A DNA stretch of 64,000 bases from JACMLD01 sp044227095. GTDB lineage: Bacteria > Bacteroidota > Bacteroidia > Chitinophagales > Chitinophagaceae. Position numbers and translations under genes: made by a program. Of this stretch, positions 17,059-25,408 are shown one piece after another. Numbering within the stretch: position 1 is the stretch's first letter; every line of letters starts with the position of its first letter. The stretch covers positions 806,001 through 870,000 of the forward strand of contig JBGAFV010000001.1 in NCBI GenBank assembly GCA_044227095.1, written 5' to 3'. The notes beneath the pieces were generated by a model, which saw only the letters and a list, made by a program, of their open reading frames with translations, was not told the origin of the DNA and searched no databases.

Positions 17059-17136
17059 ATCTTTTAAATGCGAATAAAACTTAAATTTTGTTAGTTCGGG
17101 GTTCGATAGTTCATAGTTGCTTGTACAATGAACTCT

Positions 17137-18327
17137 TTAACTGTACTTTGAAAAAATTAACGACGCACAATTACCACCAAACCCAAATGAGTTTGACATT
17201 ACATGCTGCAATGGCATTTGGTTATACAATTGTACAGGCACCAATCCAGTTGCTGCAATTGGTTTATTAAAATGTAAAGCAGGGTACACTTCCTGGTTGT
17301 TAAGATTTAAAACACTGTACACAGCTTCTATAGCACCTGCTGCACCTAATGTATGACCGGTATTTGATTTTGTAGATGAAAAAGCAGGCACGTCTTTAAA
17401 CAAACGTATCATTGCATTGCTTTCTGCTAAATCATTGTTCTCTGTGCCCGTGCCATGTGCGTTTATAAAACTTATTTTCTCTGGCGAAATGCCTGCTACA
17501 TCAAGCGCACCTTTCATAGAGAGGTATGGGCCGTCGCCTTCTTCAGACAATGATGATGCATGAAATGCATCGTTCGTATTGCAATATCCTGTTAGTTCTG
17601 CATATACTTTTTTCCCTTTAGCATGTTCTTCTTTTTCCAATACAAGAAATGCTGCCGCTTCTCCAAGGTTCAAGCCTTTGCGGTTTTCATCAAATGGTGT
17701 GCATTTATCTGGCGATAAAATATGCAAGGCATTAAATCCATTAATGGTAAATTTTGCAAGGCTGTCGGCTCCGCCAACAATAGCCCTGTCTGCCCAACCA
17801 TTTTTTATTAACCTTGCACCATATAAAATTGAATTTGCAGAAGAAGAGCAGGCAGTGTTTAAGGTATTGACAATGCCATTAATGCCAAATCGCTTTTGCA
17901 AATAAATATTTATAGACGCACAATCATAAGAAGACAAATATTCAGAACCGTTTTCTGTTTTGTTAGCATCGGTGTACAATTCATCTGTTAAACACATACC
18001 GCCAACAGTGCTTGCACCAATCAATGCTGTATCAAAGCGGGTTAGTTGAGAAGAGGTTATTCCTGCATCTGCTATTGCTTCTTCAAATGCATGAAGGGCG
18101 AGTAAAGTAGTACGGTTAATACCACGATCGTTCGCTTTTAATTTATCCTGCAATAAAGTGTTAGATGATTTAATCTCACCAAAAGGTAAAAGGTCTGCGT
18201 ATTTTGTAGCAAACAGTTCCAGCGAACCAATACCGCATTTGCCTTGTACGAGTGCCATACGGTTTTCTGCTACAGTATTACCAATAGCGCTTATTGCCCC
18301 CATGCCTGTAACAAAAATCCTGCTCAC
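17137..18327 (-). CDS. Beta-ketoacyl-[acyl-carrier-protein] synthase (FabF-like, active)
   Basis: A 396-residue KAS I/II-type condensing enzyme with the complete Cys-His-His set: C160 in NTACSSSANS, H291 in NAHGTGTENND, and H325 in KSNTGHTLGAAGA. It would extend an ACP-bound acyl chain by two carbons per cycle using malonyl-ACP. It sits between the ACP gene (11 bases upstream) and the inactive ketosynthase-like gene (downstream), which suggests a heterodimer that builds the acyl chains for the resorcinol product. The gap to the downstream gene holds a GGGTTCGATAGTTCA repeat fragment. Confidence 0.9.
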   Translation of the reverse strand: MSRIFVTGMGAISAIGNTVAENRMALVQGKCGIGSLELFATKYADLLPFGEIKSSNTLLQDKLKANDRGINRTTLLALHAFEEAIADAGITSSQLTRFDTALIGASTVGGMCLTDELYTDANKTENGSEYLSSYDCASINIYLQKRFGINGIVNTLNTACSSSANSILYGARLIKNGWADRAIVGGADSLAKFTINGFNALHILSPDKCTPFDENRKGLNLGEAAAFLVLEKEEHAKGKKVYAELTGYCNTNDAFHASSLSEEGDGPYLSMKGALDVAGISPEKISFINAHGTGTENNDLAESNAMIRLFKDVPAFSSTKSNTGHTLGAAGAIEAVYSVLNLNNQEVYPALHFNKPIAATGLVPVQLYNQMPLQHVMSNSFGFGGNCASLIFSKYS

Positions 18328-18338
18328 TAAAAAGGAAT

Positions 18339-18602
18339 TTACTTCGTCCTGTTTTTTTCAATATAGTCTGCCATAGTATTAATATCAACCAGTATTTTAC
18401 GTCCTTCCTTAGGATCCTGGATGTTAATGCCATATTCCCTGCTCAGCAAAACAATCAGTTCAATGGAATCAATAGAATCCAGTCCAAGTCCCGTACCAAA
18501 TAATGGCTCATCATCTTTAATGTCTTCGGGCTTTACATTAATCAGGTTAAGAAACTCAACAATTTGTTTCTTTAACTGCTGTTTTAGTTGTGTTGTTTCC
18601 AT
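18339..18602 (-). CDS. Acyl carrier protein
   Basis: An 87-residue carrier protein with the phosphopantetheine attachment motif GLDSIDSIEL (Ser43). Helices and acidic character are typical of ACPs. Its place between the ketosynthase and the ABC permease genes, with gaps of 10-11 bases, marks it as the dedicated carrier of this operon rather than the housekeeping AcpP. It is slightly longer than AcpP, with a basic C-terminus (EKNRTK). Confidence 0.9.
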   Translation of the reverse strand: METTQLKQQLKKQIVEFLNLINVKPEDIKDDEPLFGTGLGLDSIDSIELIVLLSREYGINIQDPKEGRKILVDINTMADYIEKNRTK

Positions 18603-18612
18603 TGTAAATATT

Positions 18613-19893
18613 TCAGATCAGGTTTTTTCGTTTGAGGCTGTACAGTGTAATAATTTGTGTTAGCAAAGTAATGCCTATTAATGGTAAAATATTCAGTAAA
18701 ACATCTTTAAGTTTTCCGCCCTCTAAAAATAAACCATAAAACGCTTCCAAGCACCAATGCAATGGCGATAGTTTCATTAGGCCCTGGAATGAAGCTGGCA
18801 TCGCAAAAGACGGAACCAGTATTCCCCCAATGGCTGCCAGCAAAACAATTGATACTGCACCAAAACCATTTGCCTGTTCCTGAGTGTTTGCCAAAACACC
18901 AATACAAATAGCATAACTAACAGCACACCATCCACAAATAATACTTACAATGAGTAAGCCAAATTTATCTGCCGGAATGTTTAATGCCGGAAGGCCAATG
19001 TGCGGAAATAACCAAACACCAATAGAAAAAATAGCCGCTGTTTGCGCAAGCGTTACAAACATGTACGCTATTTGTTTTGATAATAACGCCACAAGAAAAC
19101 TGGTGGGTAATGTTTTAAGACGAAGAAAACTGCCATTTAATTTTTCTCTTACCACACTGCTTCCAAGAGAAATCACTATAAAAAACATAGCGAAAATGGT
19201 CCACGCAGGTATATTATGTTGCGTGGCATTGGGAATGTTTCTGCTGCCATTGCGTGAAACTGGAATTTCTTTTATACCTGATTGGTTGCTTACAATTTCG
19301 TGTTCAAAAGAATCGGGCATTTCTTTCTCATTAAGCGAAAAATAAAGGCGCTGCAAAAGCTGTTTGTTTTCTACAATCTGCAATGCACTATACAATGCAC
19401 CTTGTATGGAACTTCTGAAAGATTGTTGCAGTACAGGATGATAATATAAAGTAACCTGTTCTATAGCAATCGAAGTTGATTTTATGCTGTCATTCTGCAT
19501 GCCAAATTCATTCAATGCCCTTGCAGAAATATTTTTTGCTTTTGCATTGATGGTAGCAGAAAAATTGAGTGGTATTACAATAGCAACCAGCGCATCTTTT
19601 GCATGCATGCGGTCTGTTATCTGTTTTTCACTTGCATCTTTGGTAACCTGCTTTATTTCAAACATGCCAATCTTTTCTATAGCCTGCACCAATTGTATGC
19701 TTGCACTGCCCGTATCTTTATTGCAAAGCAGCAGCGGAACTTTATTATCATTTACAAGTTCAAACGTGCTATTTTGTATTGCTGTAATTACAATAGCAAG
19801 CAATATGGGCATAACAAACATCAGTGCAAGTCCTGCTTTGTCGCGGGTTAATATGCGGATGTCTTTTAGTATGGTAGCCCAAAGTTTGAACAT
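18613..19893 (-). CDS. ABC-2 type transporter permease
   Basis: A 426-residue membrane protein of the ABC-2 exporter class. The first helix is at about residues 20-38 (AGLALMFVMPILLAIVITAI), then a large external domain (about 40-225), then five more helices from about 238 on (IFAMFFIVISLGSS to the end). With the ATPase gene just upstream (19975) it forms an exporter. The large extracytoplasmic loop resembles lipid or drug exporters of the YhgE/DrrB kind. Inside this operon the likely cargo is the lipid-like product. That cargo is inferred from position. Confidence 0.87.
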   Translation of the reverse strand: MFKLWATILKDIRILTRDKAGLALMFVMPILLAIVITAIQNSTFELVNDNKVPLLLCNKDTGSASIQLVQAIEKIGMFEIKQVTKDASEKQITDRMHAKDALVAIVIPLNFSATINAKAKNISARALNEFGMQNDSIKSTSIAIEQVTLYYHPVLQQSFRSSIQGALYSALQIVENKQLLQRLYFSLNEKEMPDSFEHEIVSNQSGIKEIPVSRNGSRNIPNATQHNIPAWTIFAMFFIVISLGSSVVREKLNGSFLRLKTLPTSFLVALLSKQIAYMFVTLAQTAAIFSIGVWLFPHIGLPALNIPADKFGLLIVSIICGWCAVSYAICIGVLANTQEQANGFGAVSIVLLAAIGGILVPSFAMPASFQGLMKLSPLHWCLEAFYGLFLEGGKLKDVLLNILPLIGITLLTQIITLYSLKRKNLI

Positions 19894-19974
19894 GCGTTGC
19901 TAATAACTCTATTTATGTTTTAATTATTTAGTATTGAACTTTAATACGCCATGCTGCAAAAAATATTCAATCTT

Positions 19975-20730
19975 CTAATCCCTGTACGCTCTTCCTGTTA
20001 ATTTTATAAACAATCCTTCCAGGCTTTCTTCATTATTTGCTGTTAACAATTGCTGCAATGTTCCATGCGCAATAATATTCCCCATGTCAAACAAAGCAAT
20101 TTTATTGCACAGTTCTTCAGCTTCTGTTAGTTGGTGAGATGTATAAATTAATGTAGTACCATTTTTATTCAGAGCTTTCAAATAGTCTATCATTGCATGC
20201 CTCGTTTGTACATCTACACCTACTGTTGGTTCATCTAAAAATAAAACCTGTGGCTGGTGCAAAACGCCTATGGCAAGGTTTACCCTTCTTTTCATTCCGC
20301 CAGAAAACTTCTGTACTTGTTTTTTTCCTACTTCGGCAAGGCCGAGTACTTCCAGCAGTTCTGTTGTTCTTTGTTTGATTTGTTTTTTATTAAGGCCATA
20401 CCATGCGCCAAAAAATTCAAGGTTTTCTACAGGCGTTAGCTCCTGGTAAAAAGAAAAATCCTGTGGTACAAAGCCAAAAATGTTATTAACTGATTTATAA
20501 TGCGGCAATACCTTGTTGCCCATCAGTTCTATACTTCCTGAGTAAAATGAAAGCAAGCCGGTCATGCAATGTATTAATGTAGTTTTACCGGCGCCATTAG
20601 GACCAAACAAACCAAAACGTTCACCTGCTGCAATTTGCAAATCAAGCTGCTTAAAAACAGGTTGTGATTGGCCTTCGTACGTAAAGGCAAGATCATGTAT
20701 GCTTACAGCGGCATTGCTCATGAATGCCAT
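19975..20730 (-). CDS. ABC transporter ATP-binding protein
   Basis: A 251-residue nucleotide-binding subunit. Walker A is GPNGAGKTT at about residue 43, the signature is FSGGMKRRVNLA, Walker B is VLFLDEPTVGVD, and the switch His is in YTSHQLTEAEEL. These are the features of ABC-2 exporter ATPases (CcmA/DrrA group). Its start overlaps the end of the BtrH-like gene by 13 bases, which argues for translational coupling. It energises the permease encoded downstream at 18613. Confidence 0.93.
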   Translation of the reverse strand: MAFMSNAAVSIHDLAFTYEGQSQPVFKQLDLQIAAGERFGLFGPNGAGKTTLIHCMTGLLSFYSGSIELMGNKVLPHYKSVNNIFGFVPQDFSFYQELTPVENLEFFGAWYGLNKKQIKQRTTELLEVLGLAEVGKKQVQKFSGGMKRRVNLAIGVLHQPQVLFLDEPTVGVDVQTRHAMIDYLKALNKNGTTLIYTSHQLTEAEELCNKIALFDMGNIIAHGTLQQLLTANNEESLEGLFIKLTGRAYRD

Positions 20731-21734
20731 TTAATTTTAGAAAGATCCTGAAATGCTTTTTTCTCTATCGCAGCTATTTCAATAAGGTAATCGCCCATTG
20801 TATTAAAATCTTCCTGGCTGCTCAGTCTTCCTTTATAAATACCTGCAGCCTGCACAGCAGCAGTACGCCAAAGGTCTCCAGCTTTTGTAAACTCTGCTGA
20901 AATATTCATCAACGCATCATTGGCATGAAATGCATGTGCCTGCTGTAAAAAAGCGCCATAGATATAACGAAAGCCGCCACCGCCGGTTCCTATCTCTTCC
21001 TGCATGCGCACCAATTGTGCCAGGTACAAACCTGCTTTATGCAAACCAAGCTTATCTCTCCATTTTTTTATTTTTCTTCCGGTATAAGCTATGCCACTAA
21101 CTCCGGCAAAGCTTCCGGGAATATGAAGCATGTCCCGCACATTTCTTTTTACACCAGTTACAATAGCCCTTCTTACCTGGTCGTCTGTTATTACACGTTG
21201 TTCTTTAGGATAATAAATCTGCCCTTTCGGTGCCAAAGCACCTTTTGCAAAACGAACCCTTTCCAGTTCGTAAGCAGATAACGTGGTTACATTTTCCATT
21301 ACAGGATCACTCACCAGAAAGTTATCGCCTTCTCTTCCGTAAACAATTAAGTTATGCGCATTAAAATGAAAACGATATTCTTTAGGGAAATAAGTAAGAT
21401 AGTATACGCCTACCTGGCAACCAACAGGATGTCCTTGTTCAAGACATTCCATCAAAAATTTTTCTGCTTCCTGTTTTGAGCTGAATTTTTTTCTTACAAT
21501 AGGTATACCCAAAGTTTTGCAGGTTCTTTTAAAAATAAGTCCGGGTTGTGTACGGAACGCAATAGCAGGTCCGTTGTTTATTTTTAAAAGAGGTATATAA
21601 ACAAAAAAAAGACCGGAGCCAATACCAAAAACCATAGGCTCTGTCATGCTTCTTATGCCAATTGTTCTTAACAGGTTGGTAGTAACACCGTTCTCGCAGT
21701 GTGCGGCCTGCAAGTGCTCAAAATTAACCTTCAT
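20718..21734 (-). CDS. BtrH N-terminal domain protein (probable ACP-dependent acyltransferase)
   Basis: A 338-residue protein with a BtrH-like N-terminal domain and a helical C-terminal region (DUF4872-like). The conserved HCENGVTTNLL gives C13, and H127 (FNAHNLIVYG) and D143 (VSDPVME) complete a cysteine-enzyme triad. BtrH in butirosin biosynthesis moves an acyl group from a carrier protein to an amino group of the antibiotic. By analogy this enzyme may take an acyl chain from the operon's ACP to an unknown acceptor. Its ends overlap both neighbours (11 and 13 bases). The family is known; the acceptor is not. Confidence 0.8.
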   Translation of the reverse strand: MKVNFEHLQAAHCENGVTTNLLRTIGIRSMTEPMVFGIGSGLFFVYIPLLKINNGPAIAFRTQPGLIFKRTCKTLGIPIVRKKFSSKQEAEKFLMECLEQGHPVGCQVGVYYLTYFPKEYRFHFNAHNLIVYGREGDNFLVSDPVMENVTTLSAYELERVRFAKGALAPKGQIYYPKEQRVITDDQVRRAIVTGVKRNVRDMLHIPGSFAGVSGIAYTGRKIKKWRDKLGLHKAGLYLAQLVRMQEEIGTGGGGFRYIYGAFLQQAHAFHANDALMNISAEFTKAGDLWRTAAVQAAGIYKGRLSSQEDFNTMGDYLIEIAAIEKKAFQDLSKIKWHS

Positions 21735-22131
21735 GCACTTCCATGGTTTTAAGCTCAGTTATAGTAACATTAAACGCTTCAGCGTATTTCTGCAACTTCC
21801 TATCGGATAATTTATCAAAAACAGATGGTTTGAGGTGGCGTTTTACCTGCCATTTCCAGAAGCCCGTATAAGCACATACTATACCGGTATCCATTAAGCG
21901 CAGTTCCATAAAAAATAAAAGCGGGCTTGCTTCTTTATTTAAAACTTTTTGTTTTGCTGCTGCAATACGCTCTTCAATATCCTGCCAGGCAACATCAAGT
22001 GCAGTAGCTTTTACTTCCCATCCGCGGCTCAGTTCAGTGGTATAATTTCCTGAATTGTCTACGGCATACACAACTTCTTTGGTAAATTTATCAAGGGCAC
22101 TTGGGTCTTGCGGAATGTTTTCTTTTTTCAT
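21724..22131 (-). CDS. Uncharacterised protein of the DAR-type operon
   Basis: A 135-residue soluble protein without signal or membrane segment. The first half is acidic with a helix (AWQDIEERIAAAKQKVLNK). The second half has a Trp-rich stretch (GFWKWQVKRHLKPSVFDKLSD) and ends in a helix pair (KLQKYAEAFNVTITELKTM). I do not recognise a family. It overlaps the BtrH-like gene by 11 bases and follows the darB-like gene, so it is probably co-translated with the acyltransferase. It might be a partner or scaffold for it. Confidence 0.75.
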   Translation of the reverse strand: MKKENIPQDPSALDKFTKEVVYAVDNSGNYTTELSRGWEVKATALDVAWQDIEERIAAAKQKVLNKEASPLLFFMELRLMDTGIVCAYTGFWKWQVKRHLKPSVFDKLSDRKLQKYAEAFNVTITELKTMEVHEG

Positions 22132-22188
22132 ACAGCTTTTATTAGCAGTGAAGAAATATTTTTAACTAAAAAACATTGCGCAAAAAAA

Positions 22189-23337
22189 TCAGCAAACGGT
22201 CATAAACGCATATACGTAAGAGAACCTGGAGCTTTCGGGCACCATTAACATTATTTTTTCTCCCTTTTTAAGTCTGCCGCTTTTAAACAGTTCATCAATC
22301 ATAAGATAAACAGAACCTGCGCCTACATTTCCTATGCTATCAAGATTTGTAAACCATTTTTCTCTTTCAATAGAATTGCCATTCAGTTCAAGTTCTTCAG
22401 CAATTTTAGTTCTGAAAAACTCGCTTGACATATGTGGCAGGAAGTAATCAATATCACTTGATTTCAATCCTTTTTCATGCAATAGCTCCCTGAATTTTAT
22501 TCCGCCAAGCCTAACTATATTTTCACTTAGCAATTTTACATCCTGCTTAATGGTTAATATAGATTGCGCAATAATTTCTTCTGGTGTATAATCCATATAA
22601 CTCTTCAGCGTTCCGTCTTTCATTTTATCGCTGGCCATGTACATACATGCTTCCATCTGGTTAGCATACGATACGCCTTCAATCCATTCTATACGCAGAT
22701 TTAAACCGTTTTCATTCTTTTTGTTTGACAAAAGAAAGGCAGCTGCACCGTCAGAGAGCATCCATCTCAAAAATTCTTTTTCAAAACCAATGAATGGATT
22801 TTCATCCAATTGCGCCAGCTTCAGTGCTTCTTCTTCAAAAGCATCAGAACGCAGTACACGTGATAATCTTTCTGAGCCGGTTGTTACAGCAGTTTCAACA
22901 TCGCCAGTACGAACAGCCATGAATGCGTATTTGAACGCATGCATGCCTGCGCAGCAAACACCGGATGGTGATACTACTTCAATGGCATTTGTTTCGGGCA
23001 ACCAACCATGCACCATTACTGCATGAGATGGCATCATCTGGTCTGGAGATGAAGTACCACAACTTAGCAATTGAAAAGATTTTAATCCTTCAGGCTTATT
23101 GTCAAACAATTCCCTGATGGCAAGTGCAGTCATTTCTGCATTGGTATGCGTAGCCTTTCCTTCTTTGGTAATGGCGTAAAATCTTCTTTTGATACCATTG
23201 TTCCGCAATACAATTCTTCTTGATTTGGAAGGCTTGGCATTTATCAGTCCTAAATACTCTTCCATTTCATCATTGGAAACAGGTTCATTTGGTAAGTAAC
23301 TGGCTGTTTTTGTAATATAAACTTCTTTAAACGACAT
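22189..23337 (-). CDS. darB: DarB-like ketosynthase III (FabH-like)
   Basis: A 382-residue FabH-type condensing enzyme. The triad is visible as C129 in SGVCCAGMHAF, H302 in FLPHMSSEFF and N337 in SIGNVGAGSVY. In dialkylresorcinol biosynthesis DarB joins two beta-ketoacyl intermediates into a cyclohexanedione, which DarA then aromatises. The darA-like gene lies directly upstream (12-base gap), which is what supports the DarB assignment over a housekeeping FabH. Length is somewhat above FabH (about 320), as for DarB-type enzymes. Substrate chain length cannot be read from the sequence. Confidence 0.85.
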   Translation of the reverse strand: MSFKEVYITKTASYLPNEPVSNDEMEEYLGLINAKPSKSRRIVLRNNGIKRRFYAITKEGKATHTNAEMTALAIRELFDNKPEGLKSFQLLSCGTSSPDQMMPSHAVMVHGWLPETNAIEVVSPSGVCCAGMHAFKYAFMAVRTGDVETAVTTGSERLSRVLRSDAFEEEALKLAQLDENPFIGFEKEFLRWMLSDGAAAFLLSNKKNENGLNLRIEWIEGVSYANQMEACMYMASDKMKDGTLKSYMDYTPEEIIAQSILTIKQDVKLLSENIVRLGGIKFRELLHEKGLKSSDIDYFLPHMSSEFFRTKIAEELELNGNSIEREKWFTNLDSIGNVGAGSVYLMIDELFKSGRLKKGEKIMLMVPESSRFSYVYAFMTVC

Positions 23338-23349
23338 CTACAATAATGG

Positions 23350-24249
23350 TTAGTTAACTGCTAAATAATATTGTTTCTTCCTGGCTATACTTTTACCCAA
23401 AAATGGTCTGAAGAGCAAATTGTTTATAATTAAGACTACCGGCGCAATAATAAACAAAGCAATCAAAAGGTAATATTTAAATACAACCAGCCATGCTGAT
23501 CTGTTTTTTCTTTTAATGATAAAACCTGCCCAAATAGAAAACAATTTAGTGGCCCTCGGCTCAATAAACATAAGATTAGATTTTACTTCTACTGCCTTTT
23601 GTTCAATTAAAGCCGGCTGCAATGTTTCCCAATTGTTATTATTTAAACACTGCAGTGTGGTTGCCCCAAAAACTTTTACATTTTCTATATCATCTGCAGA
23701 CACACCGGGCTTTGGAAAAATGCCCCACATGCTGTCTTTCTTTCCCGTCATCATCCAATAAAGAATGGTTATGCCGCTTATAAGGTTGCTGTTCCTGTCT
23801 ACCAATGCTATATTGCCCACCAATTTTGCGCCATAACCATGCAATGTATTTTTTACCTTTTCCTGGGCTTTCAGCCACATATTTCTTGCTCCAATAATTG
23901 TTACTACCGGTGTATTTTTTAAAACAGCCTTAAACGAAGGGTGATTTAAAATGGTGTTTGCAGGAATACTGGGCGATAAATACCATGGTTGATAGGCAAA
24001 AATAATCAAATCGTAAGAATCTTCTTTTAATTGAAATGGCACCAGTTGCGAAGTTATTCCCAATACACTTTCTGGCATGGCATCAAAAAATCTTTTTGAG
24101 TTCCATGGAAAACTAAAACCGGGCTGAGGGTACACATTTACTTTTTCTACTGATGCACCTGCTGCTGTAAATACTGATGTAAAATTGTCAACAATTTGCG
24201 CAAGCTGGCCAGATTGTGAATAATAAATGGCTAATATTTTTTTACTCAT
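23350..24249 (-). CDS. darA: DarA-like dialkylresorcinol condensing/aromatising enzyme
   Basis: A 299-residue protein with a flavodoxin-like N-terminus: ILAIYYSQSGQLAQIVDNF is the FMN-phosphate loop region. Further blocks are FPWNSKRFFDAMPESV and FAYQPWYLSPSIP. A C-terminal membrane segment (about residues 254-285, AWLVVFKYYLLIALFIIAPVV) would tie it to the membrane. In the known pathway DarA oxidises the cyclohexanedione made by DarB to the resorcinol ring, the head group of dialkylresorcinols and of the lipid part of flexirubins. It precedes darB in the operon. Confidence 0.85.
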   Translation of the reverse strand: MSKKILAIYYSQSGQLAQIVDNFTSVFTAAGASVEKVNVYPQPGFSFPWNSKRFFDAMPESVLGITSQLVPFQLKEDSYDLIIFAYQPWYLSPSIPANTILNHPSFKAVLKNTPVVTIIGARNMWLKAQEKVKNTLHGYGAKLVGNIALVDRNSNLISGITILYWMMTGKKDSMWGIFPKPGVSADDIENVKVFGATTLQCLNNNNWETLQPALIEQKAVEVKSNLMFIEPRATKLFSIWAGFIIKRKNRSAWLVVFKYYLLIALFIIAPVVLIINNLLFRPFLGKSIARKKQYYLAVN

Positions 24250-24260
24250 ATCATTACCCG

Positions 24261-24758
24261 TTACAAATCTGCCGGTTTTAAAATTTTTGATGCCTTGCTA
24301 TAGTTTATGGCTGCTTCGCGGGCAACGGCCGGCATTTTGCTAAAATTGTTTTTTATATACAGCCTGTCGCTTTCCAGGTTTCTTTTATAGCCAAGAATGG
24401 AGGGTGCGTTCTCCTGTATCATCAGCCTTAAAAAATGAAACTCAACATTTGAACTGTCTTTTTTTAAAGCGCTTTCAAGTTTTTTATGACCAGCTTTAAA
24501 TAGATCCAGTTTTTTTTTAGGCCCTTTTGCTATGCCTGCCTTTTTCATTAATAACGCTCCTTCAAATCCGGCTTTATCTGCAGTTCCGGCTAGTTTTATT
24601 ACATCCAGTTGTTTATCAATCTCATCTTCATTCTTTGCAGCCATAGCATTGTAAAAATCGCTTTTATTAAAGCTGCTCTGTTTATTTTCCTGCGCAACAA
24701 GGTAAAGGCCGGGTGCTAACAACAGTAGTAATAGCCAACTACACAACTGCAACTTCAT
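24261..24758 (-). CDS. Uncharacterised secreted protein, first gene of the DAR-type operon
   Basis: A 165-residue protein with a signal peptide (LCSWLLLLLLAPGLYLVAQ, cleavage about residue 22). The mature part is helical and Lys-rich (KLDLFKAGHKKLESALKKD) with a tetratricopeptide-like feel, but no clear repeat. I do not recognise the family. It starts 13 bases after the predicted transcription start, and its stop is 11 bases before darA, so it is co-transcribed with the pathway. A periplasmic role in handling or sensing the product is possible but unsupported. Confidence 0.75.
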   Translation of the reverse strand: MKLQLCSWLLLLLLAPGLYLVAQENKQSSFNKSDFYNAMAAKNEDEIDKQLDVIKLAGTADKAGFEGALLMKKAGIAKGPKKKLDLFKAGHKKLESALKKDSSNVEFHFLRLMIQENAPSILGYKRNLESDRLYIKNNFSKMPAVAREAAINYSKASKILKPADL

Positions 24759-24776
24759 CGGTTATTTTTAAAGTTT

Positions 24777-24806
24777 CAAATATAAAGAATAAACACTACG
24801 GGCAAA
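24777..24806 (-). promoter_or_regulatory. Near-consensus Bacteroidota promoter of the DAR-type operon
   Basis: On the minus strand TTTG (24806-24803) is followed after 18 bases by TATATTTG (24784-24777), matching both TTTG (-33) and TAnnTTTG (-7). The predicted start is near 24771, giving a leader of about 13 bases before the ATG at 24758. Confidence 0.75.
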
Positions 24807-24852
24807 TCATGGTTAAAAATGAAATTACATCTTTCAGTTCTTGTTTATAATG

Positions 24853-24990
24853 ATAAAAATAAAAACCGCTCCTTTTAGAGAGCGGCTTATATTTAAAGGT
24901 GTTCCGGCTTCAATGGAACCTTTAATTTTTTGACGGAAGATTACAACCTCATCAATTCAATGTCCAGTTTGAATTTGATACTATAAATCT
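24853..24990 (-). ncRNA. Candidate small RNA 1 (paralogue of 25151-25260)
   Basis: On the minus strand a conserved 50-base block (24979-24930, beginning ATCAAATTCAAACTGGAC and ending in TTCCGTCAA) is followed by a bulged hairpin (24923-24895). An intrinsic terminator comes next, CCGCTC/GAGCGG (24885-24880 with 24871-24866), with a T tract (TTTTTATTTTT). The same block plus a different terminator recurs at 25243-25151. No conserved reading frame spans both copies. The conserved body and the non-homologous but intact terminators suggest two transcribed noncoding RNAs. A decayed repeat element is the alternative. Confidence 0.4.
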
Positions 24991-25150
24991 CTTCATTTAA
25001 TAGTGTAAATTTTTATTTTTTCGGGCGGGAAAGCCTTTGCTTCGATGAATTGGTGCTTTTATACGACAAGCCTTTGCTAATAAATATGTATTGCACAAAT
25101 GATGAATAAGGAGTAGGCTTTTTATTTTTTAAAAGAAGAAACTTTGTAAT

Positions 25151-25260
25151 AATTAAAAAAATAAAACCGCCTAAAAAAGCGGTTTGTATTTATTGACGGA
25201 ATGATTTACAACCTCAAAATTCAGAGTCCAGTTTGAATTTGATTAGAACAAAGCTCCTCT
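25151..25260 (-). ncRNA. Candidate small RNA 2 (paralogue of 24853-24990)
   Basis: On the minus strand the block 25243-25193 closely matches copy 1 (ATCAAATTCAAACTGGAC shared exactly, then GGTTGTAA and TTCCGTCAA). A terminator follows, AAACCGC/GCGGTTT (25185-25179 with 25170-25164), ending in TTTTATTTTTTT. Stop codons interrupt the frame of copy 1. The whole 650-base gap 24759-25408 holds these two units, a T/A-rich stretch between them with no gene, and the terminator of the peroxidase gene. Confidence 0.4.
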
Positions 25261-25354
25261 TTTTAAGGCTGCTTTTTAAATCATTTCGGGTAAAGCATCC
25301 TTATTTCAGACGAATGGCCTTTTTTGCCAGATAAGCTGTTTTCAGGGCATAAAA

Positions 25355-25382
25355 AAGGGTTGCCTTATTAGTGGCAACCCTT
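25355..25382 (-). terminator. Intrinsic terminator of the glutathione peroxidase gene
   Basis: AAGGGTTGCC (25355-25364) pairs with GGCAACCCTT (25373-25382), a perfect 10-bp stem with an 8-base loop. On the minus strand it is followed by a T run, 27 bases past the peroxidase stop. Confidence 0.9.
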
Positions 25383-25408
25383 AAGCTTAATGCATGTATT
25401 TCAAGCTT

